DNA of 64,000 nt from Combretum micranthum (lineage: Eukaryota; Streptophyta; Magnoliopsida; Myrtales; Combretaceae): contig JAMXBD010000095.1 in the NCBI GenBank assembly GCA_024138025.1, positions 62,001 to 126,000 on the forward strand. Direction: 5' to 3'. Every line of letters begins with the position of its first letter. The stretch's first letter is position 1. The notes under the pieces were generated by a model, which was not told the origin of the DNA, searched no databases, and saw nothing but the letters and a program-made list of their open reading frames with translations. The translations under genes were made by a program, and so were the position numbers. Shown piece after piece: positions 48,350-59,718 of the stretch.

Positions 48350-48600
48350 GTATTAATTTTTTTTTTAACAAATTGATGACTTGGGTTACATGTAAAAGTG
48401 TTAATATAATTAAATATTATTTCAAAATATTTTAGGTTCTTATTAGTCTAGAAAATTAATTTAATAAAAAATATTACTAAATAAAAATTAAATAAATATT
48501 TTAAAAATTATTTTAAAACCCCAAAAAATTGAAAAAAAAACGTAAAATTGATTTTTAAAAACTGATATGATATTAACAATTGTCCTTCTGAAAATTATTA
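48350..48600 (+). repeat. Dispersed AT-rich repeat, copy A
   Basis: Begins with a T run, then a GATGACTTGGGTTACATG and TTAATATAATTAAATATTATTT series that parallels 63430-63660 in the same order and strand. Noncoding, class unknown. Confidence 0.45.
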
Positions 48601-48817
48601 AATCATATTGTTTTTTGAATTAAATTTAATCCACCTGTTTGTTAAAAAATTAATATAGAATATGTATTTGTAAACATACCTAAATATAGATAGGGTTCTA
48701 GTAATTAACTCTGATAAGAAGCATAGAATGAGAGAGAGCAAATGGAAATAAAGAACAAAAGACTTGTCCTAATGTAAGGACAATAATGTCAATTTTGTCC
48801 TTAATATGAATAGTAGT

Positions 48818-50050
48818 TGAAATATTCTAAACTACTTATACCTAATTAAGTTGCATATGTGTATATATTGATTGATTGATGTATGAAATTATGTGTAAAT
48901 ATTTAAACAATAAAATTGCAAGTGTTGTTGTGATAAGACGATTGTCTTGCTATGTTTTTCTTTAAAAGAAACCCAATTTTTATGCAATTGAAACCTAAGT
49001 CCATAGATACAAAATAAGCCCATGAAAAGCCTTTTCACTTTACTTAAGATGCCATAAAATTCAATGGTAGATTTTATGAGATAATTATCATAACAAAACT
49101 TTCAAAAAAATAAAAAATTAGTTCCAAAACGGATCATATCCACCACCCCTTCATAAGCAAGGAAATCTCCATCATTTTTGTCAAGTTTTCTCTCTAAACT
49201 CATCAAAATCACCTTCAAGGTTTCATCTACAAATCAAAGTCATCTAAGGTAAGGTTTTATTTACTTCTCTAATCATTTAATCACTTGTTTCTTCCATGTA
49301 AGATAAACTTCTATATAAATGAGTTTCTAGTGATTTGAAGATAAAGTTAGTAAACCAATTTGCTCCTTAGGCATGGATGAGTCTTTGGAACTTGTAAGAG
49401 TAGAATAATGAAGTTTGTCTTAGATGTTTTGATAGATAAGTGAGTTTGTATGGTTTACATGTTAAACTAGTGTTGAAAATGAAGATGTTGCAGAATTAAG
49501 AATACCAGCTTGTAAGATGATGTTAAGATGTTTTGCTAATTTAACTTATTTGAGTTAGTTTTAAATAGGCTAAGTTTAAGATTTTTAGACAAAGGAAAAA
49601 CTTGAAAACAAACACAAGGCTTGAATCACTGGCGTGGTGATGAGTGTGATAGCATCGGGTTGTTTTAAAATTTTCGAATCCCTTCATCATAGGCATGATT
49701 CATCCCATGAGAGTTTCTATTTTGTGAATTTTGGAGTAATCACTGGCATGACACGGCCTTTGGTAGGCTTGGGTTAGAAAATTTTAGGCAGTCATGGGCT
49801 CCATACCCATGATCGTCACTGATCACATCCTTTTGGATGATAACGATTGTGATTAAGCTGTGGTAGAGACTGAGTAAAATTTTTAAAAGCGATTGAGGGC
49901 TCGATTTTTTATTACGATCTTGTCATAACCTAGATCACGGCAGTGATTGAGGGCACGATCTTCTCTAATCATATTATTTCCCTCAATCACAAGCGTGTAG
50001 TGCCCATGATGGCAATAACGCCTCCATAACGTCGTGATGAATCCCTTGCT

Positions 50051-50088
<38 letters not shown>

Positions 50089-51373
50089 AGAAGTTAAGAA
50101 TAGGAGAATGTGTTATATAAATACATATATAAATACTGTTGTATATTGACATGAGCTTTATTTAAGTTTGATGAATGATTGAGGACTTAATGTGTAATTA
50201 TGGATTAATGATGTTTTATATGAAATCACTTTATTTTAACAGATTCCTCTAGTCAGTTGTGTTTGTCTACTGATTCCTTGCAAGATATATCAAATCATAT
50301 ATGTACGTAGCAACTTGATTGTTGGATGCTAAGATAGACATCTCTAAAATAGCTATAAACAAAGACGGTTCTAAGTGTTTGGATTGCTTATACTTGTGTC
50401 GTTTGATCTCTTCCTCAAAGCGATAACCTTACTTAGAGCCAAGCATGGTAGTTAGGCGTTGAAGCCATGTCCTTGTCATGATACAATGACAATTTATAAT
50501 TGGGTCAGCGGATAGTCGATATGGGTAATGCTATCGGTATAATGTTTATTTACGTTTAAAGAGAAAAACATGATTTAGTTCATGTTTATGAAACCGGTTA
50601 ACTAGATGATATTATAGATTAAGATAGTAAAGATGACAAACAACTGTGAACCTTATATGAAACTATTATCTTTATAAATGTTTTATAGGTGATATAAGTA
50701 TTTAAGCTACATATATCAACCCCCTAAGTAGTTGTTGTTACTCAAGACAACCAGTTTCCCATTGGTTTGATATCAGAGTTTGAATACTCCAATATGGATT
50801 TGTTTCACTAATGATTGGAATATAACCTAATGGTTATTATATCACATTAGACTAAGAGTGTATGACACTTTGCATTTGTGTTGTTTTACTATGTGCTGGG
50901 CCCTGGCCCATGTTTTCTATTGCACGTGTTAATGAAGACGATTGTTATGATTATATGGGTGATGGCATGGATTTTGAGGAAGTCTTTGATGAGTGGGACA
51001 ACTAGGAACCATGTTCTTATGATAGTTGTTTTTTTAATAGACTTTGATAATGTTTTTCCAATGTAATGTAATTTTTATTTTTTGTTAAAGGCTTAATCAT
51101 AAGCCTTTGGTTTGTAATATAATTTACTAAGTTTACTTTTAGGTTTTGAGAAATCTTGTAATATTTTGAAGTACCAACCTGGGTGGTACTATTGATGTAA
51201 ACATATGTGATGTTGATCTACTCTTAATGAGTAGCTTTTGTAACTTCCATTAAAAGAGCATTTAAACAAAAAATTAACATGAACATTGTTTTTATTGGAT
51301 AGCCTTTTATGCAATGCTAAAGTATTGCATGTGGTAGGGCTAGATACGCCTGGATTAGATTTTGGGCGTGACA
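48818..51373 (+). mobile_element. Probable solo LTR of another gypsy family
   Basis: The right end, GATTTTGGGCGTGACA at 51358-51373, has the same form as the ends of the Tekay-type LTRs in this window, followed by GTAGC. A TG at 48818 is preceded by GTAGT, a one-mismatch duplication, giving a 2556-bp block. Inside are a CT-rich leader with a possible splice donor (CTAAGGTAAGGTTT, about 49247), a (TA)n tract at 50055-50086 and no coding frame. The left boundary is tentative. The body shows no obvious match to the 515-4055 family. Confidence 0.42.
50055..50086. repeat. (TA)n microsatellite
   Basis: About fifteen TA units in the probable LTR at 48818-51373. Confidence 0.9.
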
Positions 51374-51832
51374 GTAGCTAATACTGCTTTTAATAGATAT
51401 AAGAATGATAAATATGAATTGATCCAAAAGATTATCACATCTATTTTAACTTTTTTGTATTTAGTTTTATTAAAAGATGGTAAATCGAAAACCTAAGTTT
51501 TCATTTAATATTATAAAATATGGATTTATAATTTTTTTCCTAAAAGAATTGCATTGTTATTGTCTCAAGGTCACTAAAAAAAAATTGATTTTTTTCTTCA
51601 TTATCCGCAAGTGTGAAAATGATAATTGAATTAATTGTGCTATAAAGAAAAAGAAAATATTTGAATTTGATACTTGAATTTCGAACAAAAATTTAATTTG
51701 CTATCTAGATTTTAAAGTGGCCAATGTAATAAACTATTAAATTTTCTGCAATTTTTTTTACTATCTCTTTAACAATGCTTGTATTATATACTAACATAAA
51801 AGAGATAATCTATTGTTGAAATTTTAAAATAT
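51374..51832. other. AT-rich spacer
   Basis: No coding or structural feature recognised, apart from AAATTTAATTTGCTATC-type words around 51690. Confidence 0.4.
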
Positions 51833-51837
51833 TTGCC

Positions 51838-52364
51838 TGATGCGGACGACATAACAGACATATATTGAACAAGAGGAGTCGTCCGAAAAAGGAGAGGAAG
51901 AAGTAACACTAGGCTACCCAAATGATGTTGGCCTTAAAAGGAACTTCGTTGGCTTTGGAAGAAATACTGTCAGCTTTGGAAGAAACACTGCCGGCCCTGA
52001 AAGAAATGGCGTCGACGTTGGAGCCGGCCTTTATTGCTGACAGTTTCAACTTTTGAGTTTCAAAACCACCAATATTAATTATAGGCCACCAACTTTTATT
52101 ACCCGTCGACTTTGTTTTTTTATGTTACATGATTTATTTATATTTATTATTTATCTTTATTGTATTTACTATTTACCTCTACGTTTCCTTATGTAATAGT
52201 ATAAATAGGCCTTTAAACCGATCTTTGTATGAAGAACATTTTACATAATTTCGAAACCCTAATCAAGAGAAGTTTTCTATGAAAGTTGCAATTTTTGCAA
52301 ACTTTGTGTTCTAGAAATCATCCAGTGATTTGATTTCTATCCTTTATGCTTCTATGTTGCATCA
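51838..52364 (+). repeat. 5' LTR of the gag-only element
   Basis: Begins TGATGCGGACGACATAA and ends TTGCATCA. It has 24-bp GGAAGAAA-containing tandem units (about 51940-52030) and a TATA-like GTATAAATAG at about 52199. It is about 90 bases longer than the 3' copy, which lacks the TATA section. Confidence 0.78.
52198..52207 (+). promoter_or_regulatory. TATA box in LTR of the gag-only element
   Basis: AGTATAAATAGG context, absent from the 3' LTR because of a deletion there. Likely promoter of the element transcript. Confidence 0.5.
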
Positions 52365-52399
52365 GCGTGGTATCAAAGCAAGGTAAACTCCTGCAAAGA

Positions 52400-53330
52400 T
52401 GGCAACTAACGATGGTGTTAGTGGTAGTCGTATTCTTGATGATAATTAGGATACAGGAGTCTGAAGAACTGAATAGTCGGTTCCTGGAGTAGTATTGGAT
52501 AGCATGAATAAGAGATTCTGATGTTTTGAGTAGTGCTTTGATGACCTTATTGAGTGATCCAACACTAACAGGAATAGGAACGGTTATAAGAGATGACCGA
52601 GGCAGAGTATGCATGCAGCGATTCTATTATCGAACCTGTTGCTACGAATTGTAGGTTACATACATATGAAGATAATGAATACGAAGCATATTTTTGTTGG
52701 TGGCTAGAATTATTATGGTTATAGGCATAGCTATGATGGAAGAGGTAATTTTGACAATTATTATGAAGGTAAGAATGAATATAGAAGGAATCATTTCAAG
52801 CAAGAGGTAAGTATTCCATATTTTAGCATAAGTTTAAAGATTGAGAATTTTATTGGTTGGATTGTTGAGGGTAAGCGAATATTTGAAATATAAAGATTCT
52901 TGAAGAGAAAAAGGGTGAAATTGATGGCTTGTAGATTGAAAGGCATGCATCTGCATGATGGGAGATTTCAAAAAAGATAAGTTGTGAAGAAAAAACCTGT
53001 TAGAACGTGGTATATGATGAAGCTATTATTGGAAGATGAATTTCTTCCTCTTGATTATGAGAAAATCATGTTTCGACAAGAACAAAGATATCATTAGGAA
53101 AAGAAATGATACATGAATATACTATTGAATTTACGATGATGGCACAAAAGAATGGTTTAAGGGAGGTAGTTGATGTAACTGAAAAATCAGCAGAACATCA
53201 AGACACTTCCAATGTTAGTTAAGAACATGTCACTGTGGATGTGACTGAGAAAAGGGGAGTTTCTATAGCCATGGATTGAAAAAAATATGATACTAAAATT
53301 ATGAAACAAGAGGACAATGAGGAAGACAAG
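52400..53330 (+). pseudogene. Gag-like remnant of the compact element
   Basis: Opens with ATG at 52400 (MATNDGVSGSRILDDN, then TAG). Further in, after frameshifts, KIENFIGWIVEGKRIFE (about 52839-52889) and KLMACRLKG (about 52919) recall the plant gypsy gag block in which a W-x-E-x-ERIF motif precedes KVKLVA-RL. VRTWYMMKLLLEDEFLPLDY (about 53000-53059) matches the following TW--MK--L---FLP--Y block. The motif order is right for retrotransposon gag. No zinc knuckle, protease or reverse transcriptase is present. Many stops. The element may have been mobilised by a gypsy partner. Confidence 0.6.
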
Positions 53331-53466
53331 AGGATTCTCTAGTTGGTATTATTCATTCTATTGATTAGAATGGAAATGTTATCGATATTTTTTTCGTTCC
53401 ATCCCGATGATTCTCATTATATCCAAAAGATAACACGGGGTTGAGTTCTTCTCAAGTGGGAGAGAA

Positions 53467-53903
53467 TAATGCAGGCGACATAATAAACACATTTGAACAA
53501 GAGGAGTCGTTCGAAAATGAAAGGAAGATGCAGCATTAGGCTACCAAAATGCCACCGGGCTTGGAAAAAACGCCGCCGACCTTGGAAGAAACACCGTTGG
53601 CCTTAAAAGAAATGTTGTTGGCATAGCTGACCTTTATTGTTGATGGTTTTAACTTTTGAGTTTTGAAATCGCCAATATTAATTACGGGCCACTAGCTTTT
53701 ATTATCAGCATACTTTATCATCTTATGTTACATGATTTATTTATATTTATTATTTATCTTTATTGTATTTATTATTTGTCTATCATACTTTTGAAACCCT
53801 AATTGAGAGAATTTTCTCTGAAAGTTGCAATTCTTGCAACTTTGTATTCTAAAAATTCATCTAGTAATTTGATTTCCATACTTTATGCTTCTGCGCTGTG
53901 TCA
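53467..53903 (+). repeat. 3' LTR of the gag-only element
   Basis: 437 bp, starting TAATGCAGGCGACATAA (the terminal TG mutated to TA) and ending GTGTCA, then TTGCC. It shares ACAAGAGGAGTCGT, CTTTTGAGTTT and the CTGAAAGTTGCAATT end with the 5' copy. Confidence 0.78.
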
Positions 53904-53908
53904 TTGCC

Positions 53909-54600
53909 TCTTTCAAATCAGGAAATAATGTAGATTTAGTGGTGTAGTAAATATAGTCATAAGAAATTTAAGTAGATATTAAATTGATGATTTTGAAGTT
54001 TAGATATTAAGTTAAATTTTTATATAAATAGTACATATCAAATAAAAGAATAAAGATAGTGTTAGGAATGTTGCTTGAATTTTGGTAAAATACACAATTA
54101 GCTACTTATTTAAATTTAAAATTTTAAATTGATCAATTTAATACTCAAATCTAGAAATTAATTAATGTAGTACGTAAAAAACTTTGAAATTAATCAATTT
54201 AATATCTATAAGAACTTGATATATGTATTTTTGGTGTGCACAAAAAGTTATTTCATATATAAATTTATCGATCTCAAAGTTCAAGTACTAGAGGACTGTT
54301 TGTTTCATCATACTTTTGGTGTTTTGATATATTATTATTGTATTTTTTAAATGGATGTTTGACAAAAATAGATATAAGTAAAAAGTAATATTTTTATATA
54401 AAAATAAATAAATTAAATATAAATAAATACAAATGCATATCAAAACAAATAAATATAAAAAATAATATAATCCAAAATTAACTAAATTGATCAATCGTAA
54501 AACTAGCTACTAATTACATATATGGCATATGTTACGTGAGAAAATTCGAAACCACAGCGCGGCTAGTTGCACCTCATGTCCCTTTTTCAAACTTGGTAAT
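53909..54600. other. AT-rich spacer upstream of the host gene
   Basis: Contains AAATTGATCAATTT words (54120-54215) like those near 47400, and A/T-biased frames such as 54288-54494 on the minus strand, with no protein signature. The promoter of the DeSI-like gene should lie in 54500-54800, but I cannot place a convincing TATA box. Confidence 0.4.
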
Positions 54601-54779
54601 GGTACTATAGGTTTTTTTTTTTGTTTTTTCGTTTTTCATTAATTATTGTGCCATTCGTAGGGTAAATGTACAGTAGTTAGAATCTTCAAAAGCTTACACA
54701 AGGACACCAATCATGAAAAAAGCAGGTCAAAGCATCATTTGATGAAGAGGCAAAGGAAAAAGCATTTCCTCTCCAGAGA

Positions 54780-55682
54780 CAGACAGACAGGAACATGAGA
54801 TATGCTCTCATAGATTTTTCATATCTTCTTTCCCAACTTTACACAGTTTCTTTTCCTTTATTTATTCTCTCTTACTTGAGAAAGGACATGATGTCACTGT
54901 TCTTGGAAATGCCAAAGCCAAATGCGGGAAGTGGGGTTTGGGTTTTCAGTTTCAGTTTCAGACCCATCTCTATCTTCATGTTCTCCATTTTCCAATTTCA
55001 AGTTCAAAATGATTCTACTCTGAAATGGGTTTTGGCTTTTATGAGGTGTGTACGGATATCTAAATTTTGCTCAGCTCTTTTTCTTAGTCCTTTGAATAAT
55101 TTTACCTACACAAGTGTATGTCTTTTTGTTCTATGTGGTTTTGCCAATTACAAAGCCACCCCTTGCGTTTTATAGATAATTTTAAGCTTTATTGTGTGGT
55201 CTGCATGCTCTATGGTAGCTGGTACAAGTAATTGGAACCATGCCTTAAATTAGAAAGCAAGTACTTTTGGTGGTTAAAGAGTAAATAATGTAGTCCCCTG
55301 TGGAAATGGACAATTTTGGGAGCATTAAACACTCCTGTACAGCTTAGCTGTATCCGATGTTGTTTGATCAAAGACAACTGAGGAGTTAATCATGGAACAA
55401 TAACTGTGGTGAAAAATAGGTGTTCATTGACGTAAAAGCCTGCTTACTAAAAGAAAGACGAAGGAAGGGAAGAAAGAAATTCCTGGAGAGCTAGTTAACT
55501 TGGGTTTGGCTAGAAGTATGTATTGGTAATTTGTTTTGCTAGTTCATCTACAAAATTGATGTCAAATCCTAAAATTCATAAGCTCCTGATACTAAATTAT
55601 TTTCATGTGTTTTGCTAGTCTCTTTCAGTTTCTCACTACTGCAGCTTCACATCATATAGCATGTGGTATCTGTATTTTGCAG
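54780..55682 (+). other. Probable 5' UTR exon and intron of the DeSI-like gene
   Basis: A pyrimidine-rich leader-like stretch from about 54780 runs to a possible donor, ATGAG|GTGTGT, at 55045/55046. A clear acceptor, TGTATTTTGCAG|GG, ends at 55682, 34 bases before the start codon. The 126-codon frame at 54795-55175 crosses the donor and has no family signature, so I treat it as untranslated leader plus intron. The transcription start and this intron need RNA evidence. Confidence 0.45.
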
Positions 55683-55716
55683 GGTTAATTGGATTAGGAT
55701 TGACTAGTTCCTGAAC

Positions 55717-56777
55717 ATGAAACTAAGGTCAAGCACGGGATGGAGATCCTTGATTTTGCATCGTCTAAGAAGCAAATCTGCTGATGGATTTCGCTTATTT
55801 TCCAAAGTCAAGCCAGAGGGCTATGTGCCAGGCAACACACCAGTGTTTCTGAATATTTATGACTTGACGCCAGTAAATGGTTTTGTCTACTGGGCTGGCT
55901 TTGGTATTTTCCACTCGGGTTTGGAAGGTAAATTGTTTCCTTTGTTTGGAATCATTCAATTTTGAGCATCAAATTCTGTGTTCATCTTTGATAATGGAAT
56001 CATAACTTTTGATCACTTTCCTCAAATACGACTATGAGTTGGATCAAAATTATGCATATCATAAGATCTACCAACAAACAAGTCCATAGTGCCATTTCTC
56101 ACTGAATTTGGTCCAGAGTCCAAATGATATACCATTTTTTTTTTTTTTTTTGCAGTTTATGGTGTAGAATATGCATTTGGTGCCCATGATTACCCATCAA
56201 GTGGTGTGTTTGAGGTGGAACCTAAACAATGTCCTGGCTTTAAGTTCAGGAGATCCATATTGGTGGGAAGAACTAGTTTGGATCCTCTTCAAATGAGAGA
56301 ATTCATGCATCGTCAATCTGCAAACTACCATGGAGATTCGTATCACTTGATCACTAAGAACTGCAATCATTTTTGTGAAGATATATGTTTCAAGCTTACC
56401 GTAAATCACATTCCCAAATGGGTAAATCGACTAGCAAAAATAGGTACTGCACGCACTACTTCTGTACTTGTCATCTAAAGCTGACTGAAAAATGTGTAAT
56501 CATACTGTTTGAAGCATATGGATTATGGTCATTTTTAGGCAATTCTAATATATAGTCTTCCTTGGCAGGTTTGATATGCAATTGTGTATTGCCAGAAACT
56601 CTCAAGGTTTCTAAAGTGCGGTATGACCCCAATCGTCAGGCTCGTGATTGTGAAACAAGGAGGCTAAGAAGTGCCTTTAGTTTCTTGTCATCAATCTCTC
56701 TTCATCGGAAAAGGGTTTCAATGTCTTCCTGTTTCTTCATGTTCACTACGGAGGTTGCTTGCCTCCATGGGAGCTGA
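55717..56777 (+). CDS. DeSI-like PPPDE thiol peptidase, three coding exons
   Basis: Exons 55717-55927, 56156-56443 and 56569-56777, all joined in phase 1, give 235 residues. Start: ATG at 55717 with an in-frame TAG at 55705. The N-terminus MKLRSSTGWRSL suits one plant subgroup of the family. The PPPDE fold follows: LNIYDLTPVNGFVYW (about residues 45-59), GIFHSGLE with the catalytic His (66), YAFGAHDYPSSGVFEVEP, then KNCNHFCEDIC with the nucleophilic Cys, and IPKWVNRLAKIG. Family members cleave SUMO or ubiquitin-type isopeptide bonds in cytoplasm or nucleus, so this is inferred to be a deSUMOylating or deubiquitinating enzyme. Exon 3 ends early, because the usual HYGGCLPPWELK-like tail appears in another frame (see 56731). 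Splice sites are canonical GT-AG, and the exon 2 acceptor has a 19-base T run. It is the only clear host gene here. Confidence 0.88.
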
Positions 56778-56836
56778 AGAGGTCTAGAAGTTGTTTATTA
56801 AAAAAAGACCGAGAGATTAGAAATCTGAACGGTTGA
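56729..56836 (+). other. Apparent 1-base deletion and displaced C-terminal tail of the DeSI-like gene
   Basis: After MSS in exon 3 (ATGTCTTCC at 56721-56729) the called frame runs CFFMFTTEVACLHGS and stops at 56775. In the adjacent frame the same bases encode HVHYGGCLPPWELKRSR and continue to a TGA at 56834-56836, matching the tail I know from homologues. One missing C around 56729-56731 explains this. It could be a real allele, the start of pseudogenisation, or an assembly error in a short C run. The protease domain is upstream and intact. Confidence 0.7.
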
Positions 56837-57060
56837 GGTTGTTTTGGGGAGATGGAATTACTGCCATTATAGGAGGGTGAATTTTGTAGAAACAAGATTT
56901 TGTGCCTATGGAGAGCAAAGAGCTTTCCGTGCCTTCTTCTTCCTGCTGAAATGTGCAGTAACTTTCAACGTTGTGTTAGACTCTAGATTTTTCCTTTAAG
57001 AAATTGTAGGGAAAAGTGCAGAATAGTTTTTCACTTTTATCTGCTTTTATTTTCTGTCAA
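56837..57060 (+). other. Probable 3' UTR of the DeSI-like gene
   Basis: Non-repetitive sequence after the stop codons, of ordinary composition. No certain polyadenylation signal was identified. The end is an estimate. Confidence 0.35.
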
Positions 57061-57694
57061 GTCCTACCATCCTAAAATTTATTCCCATTTCTCCATATTA
57101 AGTGCTTGTTGGATTGTGGAAATCGGAATGGAAGGATGTCTATTCATAAATTAAGTAAAAATTAGAAAATTTGGAAATAGAAAGAGATAAATTGTTTTTA
57201 AAAAAAAAAAAAAAAAAAACGCGGAGAGAGAGAGATGAGTGGAAGGAAACATTATTGTTGTGTTGAGCGCCTTTGTGAATGATGAAAATCCACGGAAACA
57301 AGCAAAAAGAAAAGAGTGGAAGTAGAAATCCATGGAATTTTTTATTTTATATTTGATAACTTATGAAAGGAATGGAAGAAAAAAAAAAAAGTTAGGGACT
57401 GATAAATTATTTATATATCATGTTTATAAAATATTTAACAAAAAGGACAATTTGAACTTCATTTGTTTTCCTCTATTTTCTCTCTCTAATTTAGGGCGGA
57501 AAATTTTTATGAGTTGAAAGGTTTCTCATAATTTCTAACGGATTTTGCTGCATTCTGCTCTCAATTATAATACCGATCATGCACCTAATTAACTAACTTC
57601 ACCTTTTCCCATTCCTTTATCTAACACAATTGAAAAAGGTAAATTGAAATATATATTTCTGTTTCCTCATATGTTCCAAAACATGAGAATGATA

Positions 57695-57725
<31 letters not shown>

Positions 57726-58069
57726 TGACAAATTTCCTATTTAGAAGGAAAAGGAAAAAAAAGAGAGGAAAAAATAACAGCTTTTATTGCATTCTGTTGT
57801 TAGACGATAAATAAATACAAATTTGATATGACATGACTAAATATATGATTGTAGATCAAAATACGAAACTGATATGATATGCAATTTTAAGATAAAGCAA
57901 TTATTTATGATATTTATTCAATTTTATATATTTTTCATATTAACTTGAATTTGATATCATTACAGTGAGTTGGTACAAGGTAAGTAAATGATGCACTAGC
58001 CATAACTTATCATGTGAGGTAGTGAATATTAAATTTCATATACAAAACTTACCCCTTGATACCTTGTAT
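57061..58069. other. AT-rich spacer with simple repeats
   Basis: Contains an A run at 57199-57219 followed by a GA tract, and a (TA)n tract at about 57691-57718 followed by a T run. Broken short frames only. Confidence 0.45.
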
Positions 58070-58790
58070 TGAGGTTGTTAAATAGCAATTCTATGTAGAA
58101 TCGTGAGAGGGTTGGTAGAACCGGAGTATAGAATCGAAACATAAGTTACTACGGCCTATATAAAATAGCTTTGAAAAATCATAGATACGCTTATAGAAAT
58201 CATAAAATACTTAAAAATATATAATGGATGTACAAAGAATAAAGAAATTAAGTTATCTTATTAATAATAACTCTTAATCCCTAATATAACATTAATTTAA
58301 AAATGAGCTGAGTAGAGTTAATTTAAGTTCTTTTCTATTATATTGTTTGAAAGAAGTTATGAATTAAATGAGAATGAAACTTTCAACTTATTTTATTAAA
58401 TTCTTAACCATATAAATGAAATAAATAAGTTTTTTTGTAAACATTACAGCTATAACTTAACTTGAATGAATTCTACAAATGTAAAATAAGGGAAAGGGAG
58501 AGAAAGAAATAGTAAGAATGTATTAAATTGAAATACAATAAGAAAAATGTACAATCCTTATGCTTGATGAGCTTGTAAAAAAAGTTTGTATTTTTTTATA
58601 AATATATTAGCCTATTTAACTCAAATAGGTTCTACCGAGTTTATGTGTGCACTCAGTTGAAATCATAAGATTCTACAAAAAAAAAAAAAAACTATTCTAT
58701 GCACAAGTCAACTCAGATATAACTCCTAAAATCATAAACTTGTTAAATCATATGGGTAAAATCATGATTTTGACAACTATGCCTTATACA
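58070..58790. mobile_element. Possible MITE-like DNA element
   Basis: A GGTTGTTAAAT left edge near 58074 and a TTTTGACAACT right edge near 58775 form a short inverted pair. The interior is AT-rich with TAGAATCGTGAG- and ATTCTATGCA-type words, resembling noncoding plant DNA elements. No clean target duplication was found, so this is weak. Confidence 0.25.
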
Positions 58791-59499
58791 CATCTTATAC
58801 CTTGTATCCTATAAAACCTATAGGATAACATAGATTTTTTTTTCTCTTTTTATGAAATCTCTATATTTTTCTTTCTATCTTTCTTGAATTTCAAGTTTAT
58901 AGTCTTTGATATAATTTCATGTAACATATAAAACTATCTTATGGTCATATATTTCACTATAAATAACACATAGAGAGAAATTAAAAAACTAATTTGTTGA
59001 TATCACAAATTCTACAATGTGCAAAATCTATTTATGCGTGAAAGTTGAAGCTTGTAACATATACTTGTGGAACTTTTTTATGTGATATTAAACAAAATTG
59101 TTGAACCCATAGCAAATTCCAAAATTAAAAACTTTGGAGCTATTTCTATATTATTTGGTCTTAGAAGATAAACATCTTTATATAATTTGAGAGTTCAAGT
59201 GCATACATATAATTGTAGTTCTTCTAAAATAAAATAAAAATTCCTTTCAAATTGAAACAGCACAAATCGTTTTATGATAAAAATTTTCGGAAGGTAATCT
59301 ACAAATTAATAAACTTGAATAAAAGTAGTTACAAAATAAAAAGAGGAGTACTATTATTTATTTTTTTATATATTAACATTTTTTTTTATAATATTTAACA
59401 AGATATATACATGATATCCTAAAATCTGTATCCCCTATATTAGAGTACAGATTTTGGTGTGAGTATAGAGTATGAAGACGCTATGCTTATACCCAACCT
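58791..59499. other. AT-rich spacer
   Basis: No gene, repeat pair or RNA recognised. Confidence 0.4.
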
Positions 59500-59718
59500 T
59501 ATGAAAGCAGTAATTGGAAAATTTGTTATTGTACCTTACCTTATTACTCTTAATACCATATGGACCCTATTTGGTCGAGTAAGATAAAGATGGGTATCCT
59601 ATACAATATGATTACTTGCTCACCTTGGATACCACCATGTTAAATTGTCATCCATATTTAGCCCTTAACCTTCCCATGCCTTTTAGATTTTACTACTTTT
59701 TTTTGCACGCATGCCACT
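59500..59718 (+). repeat. Duplicated segment, copy A
   Basis: GATCCTATACAATATGATTACTTG-like order, then GTCATCCATATTTAGCCCTTAAC and a T-rich stretch ending GCACGCATGCCACT. The same order recurs at 62040-62215, so the locus was tandemly duplicated before the hAT-like element separated the copies. Confidence 0.6.

Larger units (their letters stand above)
51838..53903 (+). mobile_element. Compact gag-only LTR element, TR-GAG-like
   Basis: A 2066-bp element with LTRs 51838-52364 and 53467-53903, flanked by TTGCC at 51833-51837 and 53904-53908. The primer site TGGTATCAAAGCA stands at 52368 just after the 5' LTR. A purine tract (AGTGGGAGAGAA, about 53455-53466) precedes the 3' LTR. The 1.1 kb interior encodes only a decayed gag-like frame and no pol, so it must have relied on proteins supplied by another element. 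Such compact elements are known in plants as TR-GAG. The assignment rests on size, structure and gag motifs. Confidence 0.75.

Noticed and set aside
50878..51066. 62-codon frame with hydrophobic segments
   Set aside because: Falls within the probable LTR at 48818-51373 and has no recognisable domain.
52318..52614. 98-codon minus-strand frame
   Set aside because: Antisense to the primer site and gag start of the compact LTR element.
54795..55175. 126-codon plus-strand frame just upstream of the DeSI-like gene
   Set aside because: It crosses a plausible 5' UTR splice donor, has no family signature, and is read as leader plus intron.
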